In this document: positions 33,571 to 46,790 of the stretch, in pieces
How the letters are laid out: every line of letters starts with the position of its first letter
How positions within the stretch are numbered: the first letter of the stretch is position 1
NCBI GenBank assembly: GCA_022559985.1
Contig: JAFJTR010000006.1
Coordinates: 1-64,000 of the forward strand
DNA from: Parastagonospora avenae f. sp. tritici 18332-5
Taxonomy: Eukaryota; Ascomycota; Dothideomycetes; Pleosporales; Phaeosphaeriaceae
Length of the DNA: 64,000 nucleotides
Direction: 5' to 3'
Translations under genes and position numbers: made by a program
Notes under the pieces: model-generated
The model's input: the letters and a program-made list of their open reading frames with translations, nothing else
Told to the model about the DNA's origin: nothing
Databases searched by the model: none

Positions 33571-34966
33571 ATGTACATGTCCACGCGATCATTGCGCACT
33601 GTCGCATGGTCTTCGCTTGCCTTTTCTGCTACCTCCTATGTTATAGACAACCTTAGTTTTGGCCAGACCGAGGGCCAATACATCTCTCCCGACCTACGGA
33701 CCATCCCTCACTGGGTGATCCAAGGCAATGAGGACTACATTCCCCAGATTTTGTCCGACAGGATTATCCTTACCCCACCATACCCTGGAAATAAGCGTGG
33801 TTCCTTATGGAGTCAAGATCCGCTACATCACCATGGCGATTGGACCGCCGAGTTGGACTTCAGGGCCACGGGCATGGAGCGGGGAGCTGGCAATCTGCAG
33901 TTCTGGTATGTTAGGGATTCGCAGGCACGCGAGACACCAAACAGCCTGTATACTGCGCCAAAATTTGACGGACTGGTCCTGGTAATCGACCAGTACGAAG
34001 GACACGGTGGCTCAGTGCGAGGTTTCTTAAACGATGGCTCGATTGATATCAAGTCCCACCCAGATCCAGACACACTCGCCTTTGGGAAGTGCGATCATGC
34101 TTACAGGAACCGTGGCTCCCTGAGCTCAATCAAGCTGCATCACGCAGAAACCTTCCTCGAGGTGTCTATTGACGGAGAGTCGTGCTTCAAGACGGACAAG
34201 GTAAGCTACACGTACCCAACGCTACACATTATATACTAACAAACCACAGATCAACCTCCCAGACGGCTACTACTTCGGTGTCAGCGCTTCCTCCGCCGAG
34301 AACCCCGACTCCTTTGAAATCCACAAATTCATCGTCTCGACGATCGACGCAAAAAAGCCCGAAGACTACATTAAGGACTATGCAAAGCCCGCCTGGCACC
34401 AGGAACAAGCCAACGTGGCCTCGCAGCAGGGCCACTCGCAACAAACCCACAAGCAAGGCGGCCCTGACCACTCCAACGTGCCCCAGATGCTCGAGGACGT
34501 CCTGGCCAGCAGCATCCGCAGCCAGGCCGACCAGTTCGCCGACCTGCACAACAGGATCCAAATCATCAACAACCGCGTCGCCGAGATTCACGAAATGGTC
34601 GAGCACATGACACGCACGAACAACGAGCAATACAACAACCTGATGAACCGCGTTGTGCCCATTGACGACCGCAGCGCAGCGACGATTCGCAATGTCGAGA
34701 AGGTCGAGCGCACGACGATGGAGATTTTGCGCGATCTCGAGAGTAAAGACTTCAAGGAGATGATGCAGCAGATTCACCGCGCGCTGGAGAACACGCATGA
34801 GGGACTGAGCAGGAGTTTGCCAGAGGCCATGGGCGTCGTGGTGGGTAAGCATGGACCTAGCCTCACGAGCTTTTTGTTCGTGGCGGTCGCGGTGCAGATT
34901 ATGGTTACGGGCGCGTATCTTGTGTACAAGAAGAGGAGGAACGGTCAGCCGAAGAAGTACTTGTAG
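33571..34966 (+). CDS. L-type lectin cargo receptor, Emp47/ERGIC-53 type
   Basis: Two exons (33571-34200, 34250-34966) join as FKTDKINLPDGYYFG over a 49-nt intron to give 448 residues. The order is a signal sequence (about 1-25), a legume-lectin-like carbohydrate domain (IDNLSFG start, then GDWTAELDFRATG and LQFWYVRD, about 30-240), a Gln/His-rich linker, coiled-coil stalks, one membrane helix (SFLFVAVAVQIMVTGAYLVY), and a short cytosolic tail ending KKYL. The tail fits the KKXX signal for COPI retrieval. Such proteins escort glycoproteins between ER and Golgi. A more divergent N-terminus than usual leaves the exact start slightly uncertain. Confidence 0.88.
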
Positions 34967-35398
34967 ATGTTGGTCTGTTAGTGTGTCATATGTTGGATTT
35001 TCTGGAGCATTTCATGGCGTTTTAATGTGTCTCAAATTCAGGCATGATAAGCTTCAGACTAATGGGCAATGTTTATGTAAAGTGTCATGTTTTTTTCGGT
35101 GAACTTGAGTACCGCGATGCACATCTAGTGTAAGCCGATCTGTCCTGGAGCAATGCGGGTAGCGTTACCAAAAAGCAAGGCCGTTATCGGAGTACATTCA
35201 CGAGGAGTCCAGGTCACAATTATCACAGCGGAGCGCTGAACGTTATTGGCGTTATTGACATGTTTCATTTATAGCCTAGATGTCCGACACATGGCCCAAC
35301 CTATTCAGTCCAGCCGATCCGCCGCGTCTCCATAACTCGTAATCATTCATGTCGTGTTCCGATCTCCATCCCTAGTTTCCGGCACGCAGTTGATGCAC
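34967..35398. other. Intergenic, convergent 3' ends
   Basis: Lies between the stop of the lectin gene and the stop of ubiquitin-S27a. AT-rich 3' flanks. No gene seen. Confidence 0.45.
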
Positions 35399-36027
<629 letters not shown>

Positions 36028-37597
36028 GTTTGCTGCCTAGTCAACGAGTTCTCGTTGATATCCTCAGCGCTTGATGCAGGTTTGGTTGTGGGAAAGAAGG
36101 GAAGCGCTGGTCAAAATTGGTGGTGCGCAGGCGGAGCGCACGAGCCCTGGAACACTTGGCGGATTAGTCATGTTCGATATTAATCAAAGTCACGTGCGAG
36201 ACACTACGCTTCTAATATTGGCGCTGTAGACACATGACATATATCATCTCAGCTGCAAGTCTCCTCTCGTGCAATCGTTGCCCCGAAGCAGTTCAAAATC
36301 TTGATCCGAGAGAGCACAATGGAACCTTTCGAGGCCTGGCTTCGCCATCGCCACTAGACTCGGTGCCGCACTTCAGAAACCAGCAAATAGAACGATATAT
36401 TCGAGCATCTTTGTAACGCCAGAGGAGACCAATAGAACCTGGATAGCTCACGCAAGACTCATCGCCAACGGCATCTGGCAGCCTGAAGCTTTACGCAGCA
36501 CTGATAGGATTTCACTGCGACGGCAACGCAAGCCCTGTTTATGGCTTGCAGCTATGTGATGAGCTGCAACCTATTGTCGCTTTCCGCCGTGGTTGACAAG
36601 GTGTAGTACTTCTTCCTTCCTTCGTCGATTCTGCACTTTCTTGTGACTTCAGAAAAACGGTCTGTTGACGAGAAAGAGATAGAGCTCCACTGTCAAAGCT
36701 GGTGGCTACATCAGCTGAACGTGGATTGGCGGAATTCGCGATACTGCGTGGCACGGCGCAGTCTGTACTTCAACCTTTGCAGCAGAGTACGACAGTAAAT
36801 ATATTGCAACATCGAACATGTCCGAGAAATCTGCCGCTCTCCGCCCTGCTTCTACAAGAGAACATATAGACAATGACGGGTCTGTCTGTAGACAGTGATC
36901 GCTGAGGTCATGCTCGTGCTCAATCCCGGAGTTGCTCTCTGCTTTCGGCGCCAGCAATAATGCTTCGCGAAAACCACCACGAGGTCGATTCAATCGCGCA
37001 GCTATGTCGCTTGAAGCTGACGCATCGTGGGCCTTAGGAAATATTTAAATCATGAAAAAAGATGCATCGGACATCTGTACGAGTTGAGAGCGATGATGAG
37101 GTAGTGGCGTGCTGACGGCTCGTGCTAGGCGCTAAGCGAAACACCATCGGCCCCAGAAACCTGTTGCTATAGAGACCGGAGCGTCAACAACTTGCTACCG
37201 CAAATGGAATAATATCATCATACTCCACTTGAGTCTGCGTCCACCCATCTCGAGTTCGTGCAGTACATCCATCCCCACAACTTTCATCGTTACCTCTCCA
37301 TCTCCTCGAAAAGCACACTCTACACTTTCGCGACTACATCTTCACCACATCGGCTTCGGCTGTATATACTTACTTGAGACAGGCTACTAGGAGACTGCAT
37401 CTGTACTGAGGAGATCATAAGGATACCAACCGCCCGGCGGAGCGCCGCTTGCACTGCGTGAGGTATGTCCATCTCATATGAAGATGGCACACCACCATCA
37501 TATTTATCTATCAGCTACTAACAAGTACCCAGTTTCGGACCACAAAGGACCCAGATTCCACAAGAGACCGATTTTCCGGACTTGACCTGCATACGTT
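36028..37597. other. Long intergenic region upstream of the zinc-finger gene
   Basis: About 1.5 kb with no supported gene. The segment 37200-37590 is CT-rich and may be a long leader of the transcription-factor gene. Such factors often have long 5' regions. A leader intron is possible but not resolved. Confidence 0.4.
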
Positions 37598-39627
37598 ATG
37601 CTGTCCACAAATATGCCATCCGGCATCGAACGCCGACGAGCCCAGCACCGACGACAAAATTCCACACCTGCTGCTCTCGACGCACCACCAGTACGACCAC
37701 TCCCTGCCAACACACCACTACGACGACACCGGCCTGGCATGAGTCTTGACCTTCGTGGGGCAACCCACGAGGCCATGCATGCCCATCACCAAGGATATTT
37801 CCCGGAACAACCACACTCAGGACCCAACGACACGCCCACCTTCAGGCAGAAGGATAGTACGGTAAGTATTACTAACCTAGGACAAACATCACAGCTTTCT
37901 ATGCAAGTAGCGCATTCGCACAGCCAGCACCAGCCGGGCCCCCAGGACACCTTATTACGATCCCCAGTACAGATCTCCTCTCCTCTGCCACGGACTCCTA
38001 GACGGACAACCCGTGCGCAGTCTCCTCAGCAGCCTCCTCTCTCCCCATCAAAAGCTCCCACCGAGCAGCAATTGAAAGATCTCCAGGAGCACATACAGTC
38101 TGTGTATGGCTCCTGTGGGCAAGTCTTCATTAACATTCTCCCCACCCCCACAGCAACGCCTCAGAAGCAAGTACAGTCATCAAGTCACGAGTCTCTGAAC
38201 GCAATCACGCAGCAAAACTACAGCGACACGACCGACATCAACTTTGGGCCGACTTCAAGCGCCATGACTTTCGACTTTGAAAACCCCGATCTCGACATGG
38301 GCTACGAATCGTCCTCCTACTACACTTCGGATGCGTTGTCCCCATCCCCAAACTCGTCGCCACAACAAAAGGCGATGCACTCCTTCCTTGAGCAGATCGA
38401 CGAGCTCCCTAACCAGGAGATGCTGTTCTCGCAAGCACCAACACTTCTCCCCAGAAACTCAATGTCGATGAATGGTCTGCCTATGCCTACCGAGTCGTAC
38501 CAGCAGCCAGCACTTTTCAACGATCTTGAAGTCGACGCAAGCCTCGAATACACCGGTATTGCACCAGAGGAGGTCCAGCGCTATATCAGCGAACAAGACC
38601 CTGTTTCGAATAAGTGGACTTGCCTCTACCAAGACTGTGGCAAGATGTTCGGCAGGAGGGAAAACATTCGCTCCCACGTTCAGACACACCTTGGCGACCG
38701 ACAGTTCAAGTGCAATGGCTGCGGAAAGTGCTTCGTCCGTCAGCACGATTTGAAGCGACATGCAAAGATCCACTCCGGCAACAAGCCCTACAAGTGCCCT
38801 TGTGGTGCAGGATTCGCACGTCAAGACGCGCTCACACGCCATCGCCAGCGCGGAATGTGCTGTGGTGGTTTCCCCGATGCTGTTCGCCGGCAAGCCAAGC
38901 GGGGTCGCCCAAAGAAGAATCGACCAGACATGGAAGACCGAGTAGACAAGGCGAGCAGAACCAGACAAGCACTTGCATCGGCCTCTTCTTCCGTGTCGGG
39001 TGGTTCGCCATACTCCGATATGCGCTCGCCGTCTCCGCTTGACGGCTACGAGCCTGCTCACTCGCAGTCGCAGGAAGCAACTCAGCTCATGTCTGAGAAC
39101 GGTAGCTTCAACGGCCCAATGAGCTCAACAGTTGATCATTTCAGGTGCGTTGTCCATCCCAGTAAACATGTGTATTACTAACGAAACCCAGCTTCAACTC
39201 CTCAAGCCCGTTCGCAGAGGACACTCAGATCGCGACGTCGACATTCACGACTGCGACTTCTTACGCCAGCGATATTGCGTCAATGAACATCCTTCAGCAG
39301 CTCACACAAACCTCAAATACACCGCCAATGTCTCCCGCAGACCAACGGCCACACTCTTCGGGATCTGCGAACGGTACGAGCGTGCCAATCCACTCAAGCC
39401 CTCTGAAGGGCTCGTCAACGCCCTCGCACTCGTCGATACAGTCAAACCCCTTTTCTACCCCGCCAACTTCACCATTGGGCCCCAAGGACGACCTCGACGA
39501 GCTCTTCAACACCTTGCCTGACAACTCGTACTCGCAATTTGAACTGGAGATGAAGGCCTTGGGCGAGCCGAGCGGATTTGCGTCACTTGAGTCTTCTTCG
39601 TACGAGTTCATGAACTTCGACGTCTAA
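37598..39627 (+). CDS. ace2: C2H2 zinc-finger transcription factor, Ace2/Swi5 type
   Basis: Two exons (37598-39144, 39192-39627) join as VDHFSFNSSSPF over a 47-nt intron (donor GTGCGT, branch CTAAC) to give 660 residues. Long Ser/Pro/Gln-rich arms flank three C2H2 fingers at about residues 340-425. The third finger has the unusual CPC spacing (KCPCGAGFARQDALTRHRQR) and is followed by MCCGGFPD and the basic hook KRGRPKKNRP, a combination characteristic of Swi5/Ace2. In yeasts these factors drive daughter-cell and cell-wall separation genes; the role here is inferred. An intron-like 33-nt insert at 37862-37894 keeps the frame either way. Confidence 0.85.
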
Positions 39628-40523
39628 ATTTGCTGTAGAGCTTTAATGTAGGAAGACGACTGGTGTAGAATATAGAAGCGACTCACGAACATAACGAACG
39701 GCGCAATGCTTGCTTTTGGGTCGGCATAAAATCTGGAACGATCTGGATATCACGACAGAATGACTTCGATTCTTGGACTGTTACTGTAGGGGCCGCGACG
39801 TGCTAGGATACACGCTCCTTTGGCAAACATCGCATTATTCTTGATATTACTGGGCCGGCGCAAGTGAAGGATTATCGGACGTTTAATGTCGGGTTTGCGA
39901 CTCTAGCTATGGCATTGTCGTGCATGGGCGACTTTTCGCTCAAGCACGAGTATGCTCTATAGAACACATGGCACGTTTATCTCTCCATAATATGTTTCGT
40001 TAAAAGTTCAATTCATTTGGCATGATCTGCGATGTGCAACTAAGCACGAAGATGACGCGGGTCAGCGCGTTCTGACGTGTACGCGTCAAGCTGAGTTATT
40101 AGTCTGGCGTCCAACGTCATAGACTAGATTCGTAGCTCGATTGCTACGGCTGTCATCTCCCCTTTCTCACCTACGATCTCGAATCACCCCAGCCTCTTTG
40201 TGCGCGATCGATAGGCTTAGACTTAGCACTTCCATATACAGAGATGCACTAGCTATGATACCCAATGGCTTCACATGCCGTCGTTGCCGCAGTGATGGTA
40301 CCTGGCGATCAGATCAACATCCATGTCTATGATGTCGATGTGATACTTCAGATTTGTAGGCGCAAGCCACCAGCGATACAGACATGATGAAATCGTTTCA
40401 GGGTCTTAGTGCGCTCATACGAGAGTGGATAAGATGGTGAACGTACCTGGCAGATGTAGCCTACTTCCAACCATTCTCGCCTGAAGCATTTGGCATCTTC
40501 CCTATCCATACCTACTGTTCACC
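39628..40523. other. Intergenic region
   Basis: 3' flank of the zinc-finger gene and promoter of the next gene. Only short chance frames. Confidence 0.4.
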
Positions 40524-41867
40524 ATGGCGCAAGCTACTGAAGATGACAAGACCTATGTTTTACAATTCAATTACGATCATGAAGACGGCTGCGCGCTTAC
40601 TGCTCTCGTCAACGATGTTCGCTTCCACATTCTCGTTAGTGTAAAAGATCTCCAAAAGTCGCGTGAGAAGCCTCTTTACTACGAATACTTAGACAAGCTG
40701 TACGGATGGCGGGATGCGGAGCGACGAGAAGAAGAACAGGCTGAGAAGCAGCAAATTGCTGGCAGGGGAGAGAAGAAGGAGCAGTCCAATGACAAGGACA
40801 GCGCCATCGATGTCACGACTGACGAAGACTCCAATGAGGACCAAGATTCCGTCAGTGCTGCAGTCGAACTTCGCAACTGGATACTGGCAGCGTTTTCAGA
40901 TGTCACATTGGAGTGGGCACCACCCAATCGCGAACCCATCGATTCGACACTGTATGAATGGTACCATGGGCCAACATACTTCTACAGCCTACAAATCAAA
41001 GGAGGTGAACTAGAACCGGAACTGCTCGAAACAACGGACGAGCTTAATGCACGCATCGAGAAACTAGTTCCTAGACTGAAGATGCCGAAGTACATTCAGG
41101 CGATCGACCTCCCCTGGCTCAATGCCAACGACCTCACTGTCCAATCCGAAGTTTCCCTTCCAGAGCCCGCGCATCCCGGTCTTGTTGTCGACAAAGACGG
41201 CAAAGAATACTTCTTCAAGCCCGTTGTGTCCGAGCAACCCGGTCCTATCAAGCGCGAAATCAGCATCTTGCAGAAATTAGGCGAACAAGACCTTGACATC
41301 AAAGTGCCCAAACTGCTCGGCTTCGTGTCCTCTGACAACAGTAAGACCGAGATACTTGGTTTCTTGCTCACTCCTATCGCATCTCCTCGCCCATTAACGA
41401 CGTTACTCAAATCATCAGTCCCTCGCTCCCAGCGCGCAGATTGGGCGACCAAGTCCGAGAAATATGTCAATACGCTGCACGAGCACGACATTATTTGGGG
41501 CGACGCGAAAGCGGACAATTTCATAGTTGATGAACACGATGAGCTCTGGATCATCGATTTTGGAGGCAGTTATACAGAAGGCTGGGTGGATCCAGAAATC
41601 AGCGAAACAGTTGAGGGCGACGACCAGGGTCTAGAGAAGGTGATTAAAGCTTTGGAGGATCCGGATGGTCAGACGTGTGATCCAGGAGAGACGGCTAGTA
41701 GTCTGTTTGTAACGGAACGGCCGTCGACGAGGTTTGAAGGAGAAGAGGGTGGTAAGCGCAAAAGAGATTCGGAGGAGGAAGTGGAGAAGGACACCAAGAG
41801 AAGGAAAGAGGATGACAATGTTGCAGATGGAAGTGAGGACGAGTTTACTCCTGAGGAAAGATTGTAG
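40524..41867 (+). CDS. Fungal protein-kinase-like protein
   Basis: Single exon, 447 residues, start context CACCATGG. The N-terminal 200 residues are acidic and charged. From about 225 there is a kinase-like fold: a lysine strand (EYFFKPVV), a catalytic-loop motif IIWGDAKADNFIVDE where WGDAKADN replaces the usual HRDxKxxN, and a metal motif IIDFGGSYT (DFG-like). The C-terminus is a basic/acidic tail (GKRKRDSEEEVEKDTKRRKE) that may be a nuclear signal. The family is common in filamentous fungi and usually uncharacterised. The Asp and Asn of the catalytic loop and the DFG are kept, so activity is possible. Confidence 0.7.
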   Translation: MAQATEDDKTYVLQFNYDHEDGCALTALVNDVRFHILVSVKDLQKSREKPLYYEYLDKLYGWRDAERREEEQAEKQQIAGRGEKKEQSNDKDSAIDVTTDEDSNEDQDSVSAAVELRNWILAAFSDVTLEWAPPNREPIDSTLYEWYHGPTYFYSLQIKGGELEPELLETTDELNARIEKLVPRLKMPKYIQAIDLPWLNANDLTVQSEVSLPEPAHPGLVVDKDGKEYFFKPVVSEQPGPIKREISILQKLGEQDLDIKVPKLLGFVSSDNSKTEILGFLLTPIASPRPLTTLLKSSVPRSQRADWATKSEKYVNTLHEHDIIWGDAKADNFIVDEHDELWIIDFGGSYTEGWVDPEISETVEGDDQGLEKVIKALEDPDGQTCDPGETASSLFVTERPSTRFEGEEGGKRKRDSEEEVEKDTKRRKEDDNVADGSEDEFTPEERL

Positions 41868-41989
41868 GCTGACCGAGATACCCAAGGTTCACGAGATTTT
41901 GTTTCTCGTTGCGGCGCACTTATCACGTCAATATTATACTTAAAATATGCCATTATCGGGAACATACCTCTGAGAAATCTAATCGAGAT

Positions 41990-43417
41990 TCAAATCGCTT
42001 GTCCCGGACGGGATTGAAGACTAGGAATATCTCGACTTGAGCTATCTGTACTTATCCAAGCTCTCGTACTTTCTTGGTGTTGGCGGCCGTTGTAGACGAC
42101 AGCACCGGTGTTTCTTCTATCATCACCATACCAGCCCGTCTGTCTACCATCACCGCCCGAATGATTGCTCCCTTGAGAACCGCGAGCATCGCTGCGTCTG
42201 TCACCCTGCCACTCCATCTTTACATCTTCCTTCACGACGATGCGAAGTTCCTCCTCCTCACTGTCTCCATCTTTTTCATTCACAGAACGTGGCCTCAAGG
42301 CGTGCCCGTGCGTAGAGTGCCGCGAGCGGAAGCCAGTGTCTACCTTAAGACTTGTCAATCTGCTAGCGCTATTGGATGCGTAATTCTTCGAAAGCATGGA
42401 GCGCGGAAGAAGATAGGCAAGTGTAGGAGCACAAGCAGCAGCGAGGCTGACAACTAGCTCGACCATGATCCATGCCAACAGAGTCGTGTAATTCCATAAC
42501 GGATCTTTCTCCAGTGTATATTGCGAGACAAGGGTCATTACTGAAGCGATACAAGCGACGAGACCGATAGACAGCAGAGCAAAGATGCGAGCCTTCTTCT
42601 TCCAGCTCAGCTGAACTTTCCATATTACGATAACCGGGATGGCGAGAGCGGTGAAGTCCAGAGCGAGGTTCAGACGAAGAATACTGTTCATATGATTGAC
42701 GGACAGACAGTTTGGTACCTTGCCATACTCGGCGATCCGAAGTAGGTTGTAGCTCGCGTACTGAGGGTTGCACTTGAAGACGTTCAAGAACAGCGCTGCC
42801 AAGGTGTAGGCCGCACATATAACGAAAAACGCCCAATTCACATTTTTCCAGAAGCTCGTTGTAAGAGTTGTCAGTCGAATGTTGAACAATGCAATGCTCA
42901 TCTTGACGATTCCCACATAGACATAGAACACGGTCGTAGCTGCCGGTGCGAGCTACACATCAATATTAGTCACGCTCGAATCCAGATCGCCAGGGTCGTC
43001 GTCGCTTACTGCTTTGTAGTAGAAATATTCTTCATAAGTGATGTCGTAGAAGTGCTTCCCTGCTCCGCCGTACTGAACCATGGCGATCTGAAGCGCTGGG
43101 TATGCCATGGAGAGGAGATACGCTGGAATGATGAGCCAGTCATCGGCACCGAAACGGACTCCATGGACAAACAATCGAATGCCGAGTCTCAGGAAAGTAA
43201 TGAGGGTGAGAAAAACCATGCACACTGAGAGTGCGATTATGACAGCCGGACCTTTGGTTTCAAAGTGATAGTTCTCTGTTGGGCGCAACGGTGGAATTGT
43301 GACACCATTTTTAGGATTTTTAATATTGGGAGTAAGACCGGTCAGCAGTAACAATCCTGCGACGATTTGTTCGTCGAGTTCGGTAGCTGGCGGTGTGTTG
43401 AAATAAGCAGACACCAT
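41990..43417 (-). CDS. Rhodopsin-domain (SAT4/Pth11-like) integral membrane protein
   Basis: Two exons (43417-43010, 42952-41990) join as EEYFYYKALAPAATTVFYVY over a 57-nt intron to give 456 residues. About seven hydrophobic segments follow an extracellular N-terminus; conserved points include FGADDWLII in an early loop and NLALDFTALAIPVIVIWKVQ later. The tail (about 150 residues) is hydrophilic, Ser/Arg/Gly-rich and cytosolic by prediction. It fits the large fungal rhodopsin-like family, which includes Pth11-type surface sensors but mostly has no known ligand. There is no CFEM domain. Confidence 0.8.
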
Positions 43418-44995
43418 TGTCGATGGTTGTGCTGACTCGGCCTTGCGATGCTGCACGTAGAGACAGCATACGAATTTGGGGCGATTCCGAGAACGATCGA
43501 CAGAACAAGACTTCAAGTGGGGTTTTAGACTTGCTCGTTCTTAAGGCTTCCAGGGCTCGCCCAGTCCGTGGCCTTGTTTGAAGGATGCAGAAGAAAGATC
43601 CCGCCGATGTGGTACGGGCACGGTGGTATTGGATAGGTACAAGGAGCGGGAAGTGTTAACGAGCATAGCACCCCAATAAGAAGGTGACTGGCAACCTCAA
43701 AAGGCCCTTTTACCCAATCACTGCCCTTCACAAAAGCATTCATATCTCGAAGGACGATCATTTACATAGTATCCGATTGCAATCATCTCGCGTAGGACTG
43801 TCACCGAGAAAGCCTGATCATGCCAACTTAGTCCATACCAAAGCTCATCGGTCGTTGCAGATTCAAAAACGGACGTGCCTGAAGAGTGCCAAATTTCATC
43901 TTCGGGCCGCATCTTTTAGCTAAGATAAGACCCATCGGTCGGTTACAATCTTACTGGGATGCTACTCACTTTCTTACCGGGATGCCTGTTAGCATGCATA
44001 TCTTAAGAGGAGCGAGCATGGATGGCACGATGTCTCGACACTCCATGTGGGACATGGAATCGAGAAGACGATCGCTGTCTGCTCTGTCCACAGAGGTTCG
44101 TCTGCGTTCGATATCCAAGGCATCCAAGGGGTGCGGAAGACCAAGTTCTGCGGCTTGGTGGCTGGCGCGCAGGTACCTTTCCGTGTCCATGCTGTAGCAT
44201 AAGAAGAAGCTAGACCTTGAAAAGGAGGAGGATTGATGTTGGTGGCCTGTGCACCGGAGCTGGTCCGCAACACCTGTCACTAAGAACCAGCTTCTTCGTT
44301 GGGATCATGCGACCTGTTGCTTTCTCACCTAATTAATGTGAACACGGGACAGGGGTTTTGACCGCTGTGTTTAGGTATTTCGCAGTCCCTACATGGGCCA
44401 ATCCATGTCCTTTGTCCTTACTCAGAAAGGCCTATCAGCACTATCATGTGACATCTATGAGATGAAACGCTCTGTCAGCCTCGCTTTTATAATCTCTTGC
44501 CCTCACCCTTGCCGTACCATGACACGACACAGTACCTTTCCGCTGCGGGATGAACTGGGTCCACGAAATCGTGCAAACCGCTGGGTCTGGAGGAATATCG
44601 GGACACCCCAGAAATCGGATGATCAGGAAGACAGGATGGAGCCGCTCCACTAGCCCATTCCTGGTAATTAATGTCCGCTTCCTTCAGGAGCCCACGGCAG
44701 CGGTTTCTAAGGAGTCACGGAACTAATTCTGGACCAATCCTACCATCCCACGTAAATGACTGTGGCCAATTGCGCAGCTCGTTGGCGTTGAATCGCGGGC
44801 TTCAAGCTGAAGCACTTCCGACCCGGCCGCGCGAACCCCTTCCAGAATCTTTAGAAGAGGATGCGAGAAGGGAAAAAGTCTAGGAGCAAAGCCTTCCTTC
44901 CCTCCTCTTATCAGCCATTCTATCAGTAGCCAACTTCACTCCTTTGTTGCTACTGATTGTCCATTCATTTCAGCCACTCTCATTTCTCATTGGCC
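43418..44995. other. Intergenic region
   Basis: About 1.6 kb between the divergent membrane-protein and hydrolase genes. Several short frames, none supported. The last 100 nt are CT-rich and fit the leader of the hydrolase gene. Confidence 0.4.
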
Positions 44996-46303
44996 ATGTA
45001 TCTGCGTACCATTCTTTCGGGTCTCCTAATAGGAGGGTTGCCCCTCCTGACTTCGGGACAGGATGACGCAAGCCGCACTCCTCCAAAAGGCGGTCCTCAC
45101 AAGCCTGGTCCGCCAAACCCTCGTCCACCAATAGATGACTGCGCTGGTGTCAAAGGTATCAGCCCCAAATGTAGCAGCCAAGAATCTGCGTACCAGCGAG
45201 ACTTCTTCTACATCGGCGGTGGCTATGTCGACTCCGGAATCCCGGGCCAGCAGATGTGGAGCGACCAACTCTATGTCGAGAAGCTTACGCCCGCCGGAAA
45301 GGTCAATAAACCTTATCCTATGGTCTTCGTCTCTGCGGGCGTCAACACAGGCGCGGAATGGCTGAACACGCCAGACAACCGCAAAGGCTGGGCTTCCTAC
45401 TACCTCGACCAAGGCTACCAGGTCTATATTGTCGATATTGCTGCCAACGGCCGAAGTGGCCAACAGCTTCTCTCCAAGTACCCTCTACGCCTCGGTTCGA
45501 CGGACATCATCAATGAGCAGGGCTTCACGGCTCCGGAAGACTTCGACCAGTACCCTCAAGCAGACATTCATACACAATGGCCCGGCAACGGATCTCGCGG
45601 AGATCCCGTTTTTGACGCCTTCACGGCCGCCAACGTTCCCATCTCTTCATCCAACGTGAACGTGGAGAGCACTATGCGTACCTCTGGATGCAAGCTTCTC
45701 AGCATGATTGGCCAGTCGTACACAGTCTGCCACTCTGCCGGCTGTACCTACACCGCCATCTGGTCTGACGCATGCCCTGATTTGCTGCGTGCCAACATCA
45801 ACATAGAGCCTGGCAACATTCCGTTCTCTTCCTTCATCGGAAATGCCACCGTGCCTGGCGTTGGTCGTACCGCTGCTCGGCCTTGCGGCCTCACCTACAC
45901 ACCTCTGCAATTCGACCCACCAGTAACGAACTGCTCGGCCATTACCACCACCGAAGTCGGACGAGATGACGTGGGCAAGCGCTCCTGCATTCTCCAGACT
46001 GGTACCATCCACAAACTCACTCAAGTCGGCAAGGTGCCTTACATCATGATTACAGGCGAGGCCAGCCCGCACATCACGTACGACCACTGCTTCGTCGAGT
46101 ACTTCAAGCAGATGGGCCTCACCAACTTCCAGTGGATCAAGCTTGCCGACATTGGTATCAAGGGCAATGCACACTTCATGTTTCTGGAGAAGAACAACAT
46201 GGATATCGCCGCGGCGATCAAGTACGGTCTCGGCAAAATGAACCAAGGTTCCGCGGCCCCAGGTCATCCACGTCTTCCCTTTTCAGTGAGATGGAAGATG
46301 TAG
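44996..46303 (+). CDS. Secreted alpha/beta-hydrolase family protein
   Basis: Single exon, 435 residues. The signal peptide is about 1-21 (MYLRTILSGLLIGGLPLLTSG), followed by a Pro/Gly-rich linker. The hydrolase fold carries a nucleophile motif TVCHSAGCTYT (Ser in HSAG) and a late catalytic histidine in KGNAHFMFLEKNN. The motif GSTDIINEQGFTAPEDF is typical of this fungal secreted hydrolase group. There are several Cys pairs (SGCKLL, DACPDLL, RPCGLT, NCSAI), as expected for an extracellular enzyme, and Asn-glycosylation sites. Substrate is unknown; esterase-type activity is inferred. Confidence 0.82.
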   Translation: MYLRTILSGLLIGGLPLLTSGQDDASRTPPKGGPHKPGPPNPRPPIDDCAGVKGISPKCSSQESAYQRDFFYIGGGYVDSGIPGQQMWSDQLYVEKLTPAGKVNKPYPMVFVSAGVNTGAEWLNTPDNRKGWASYYLDQGYQVYIVDIAANGRSGQQLLSKYPLRLGSTDIINEQGFTAPEDFDQYPQADIHTQWPGNGSRGDPVFDAFTAANVPISSSNVNVESTMRTSGCKLLSMIGQSYTVCHSAGCTYTAIWSDACPDLLRANINIEPGNIPFSSFIGNATVPGVGRTAARPCGLTYTPLQFDPPVTNCSAITTTEVGRDDVGKRSCILQTGTIHKLTQVGKVPYIMITGEASPHITYDHCFVEYFKQMGLTNFQWIKLADIGIKGNAHFMFLEKNNMDIAAAIKYGLGKMNQGSAAPGHPRLPFSVRWKM

Positions 46304-46790
46304 CTCGCGATGTCGCTAAGGGCGCATATAGTAATGCGTATATAATATAGGGGCCGGCTGCGGAGTAGACCCAGCATGTAGTTGCTTTAGCAGCGTGTCA
46401 CTTTCGACTCGAGAGTCGCGAAAATGTCTTTGCTTCAGATTAACGCCTATGTTTAGTGTCAACTGAAGATCGGCCTACGCGATAATGCTAATGTTTAACT
46501 TTTGCTTTGTAATGACACATGACGGTTGTGTGCTGTTTTCTACTATCACGAACGCGACTGTGATACTGTAAGCTTCCGCTGATAATCCCTAGACATTTTA
46601 AAGTGCACGGCTGTTATCCCATCATACCAAGTTCCATTCATTTTCTAAGTACTAATCGAATATTGTACATCAACACCTATCATAGCTTGTCGCATCCAGC
46701 GTCGATTTTGCAAGATTTATGGTCCTGCCCCAGAATCTCGGAAGCAGTCTGATCCGTTCAGGACTGTCACAATCTCAAGCTGTTAGCTAG
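46304..46790. other. Intergenic, AT-rich
   Basis: 3' flank of the hydrolase gene. Nothing recognisable. Confidence 0.4.
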
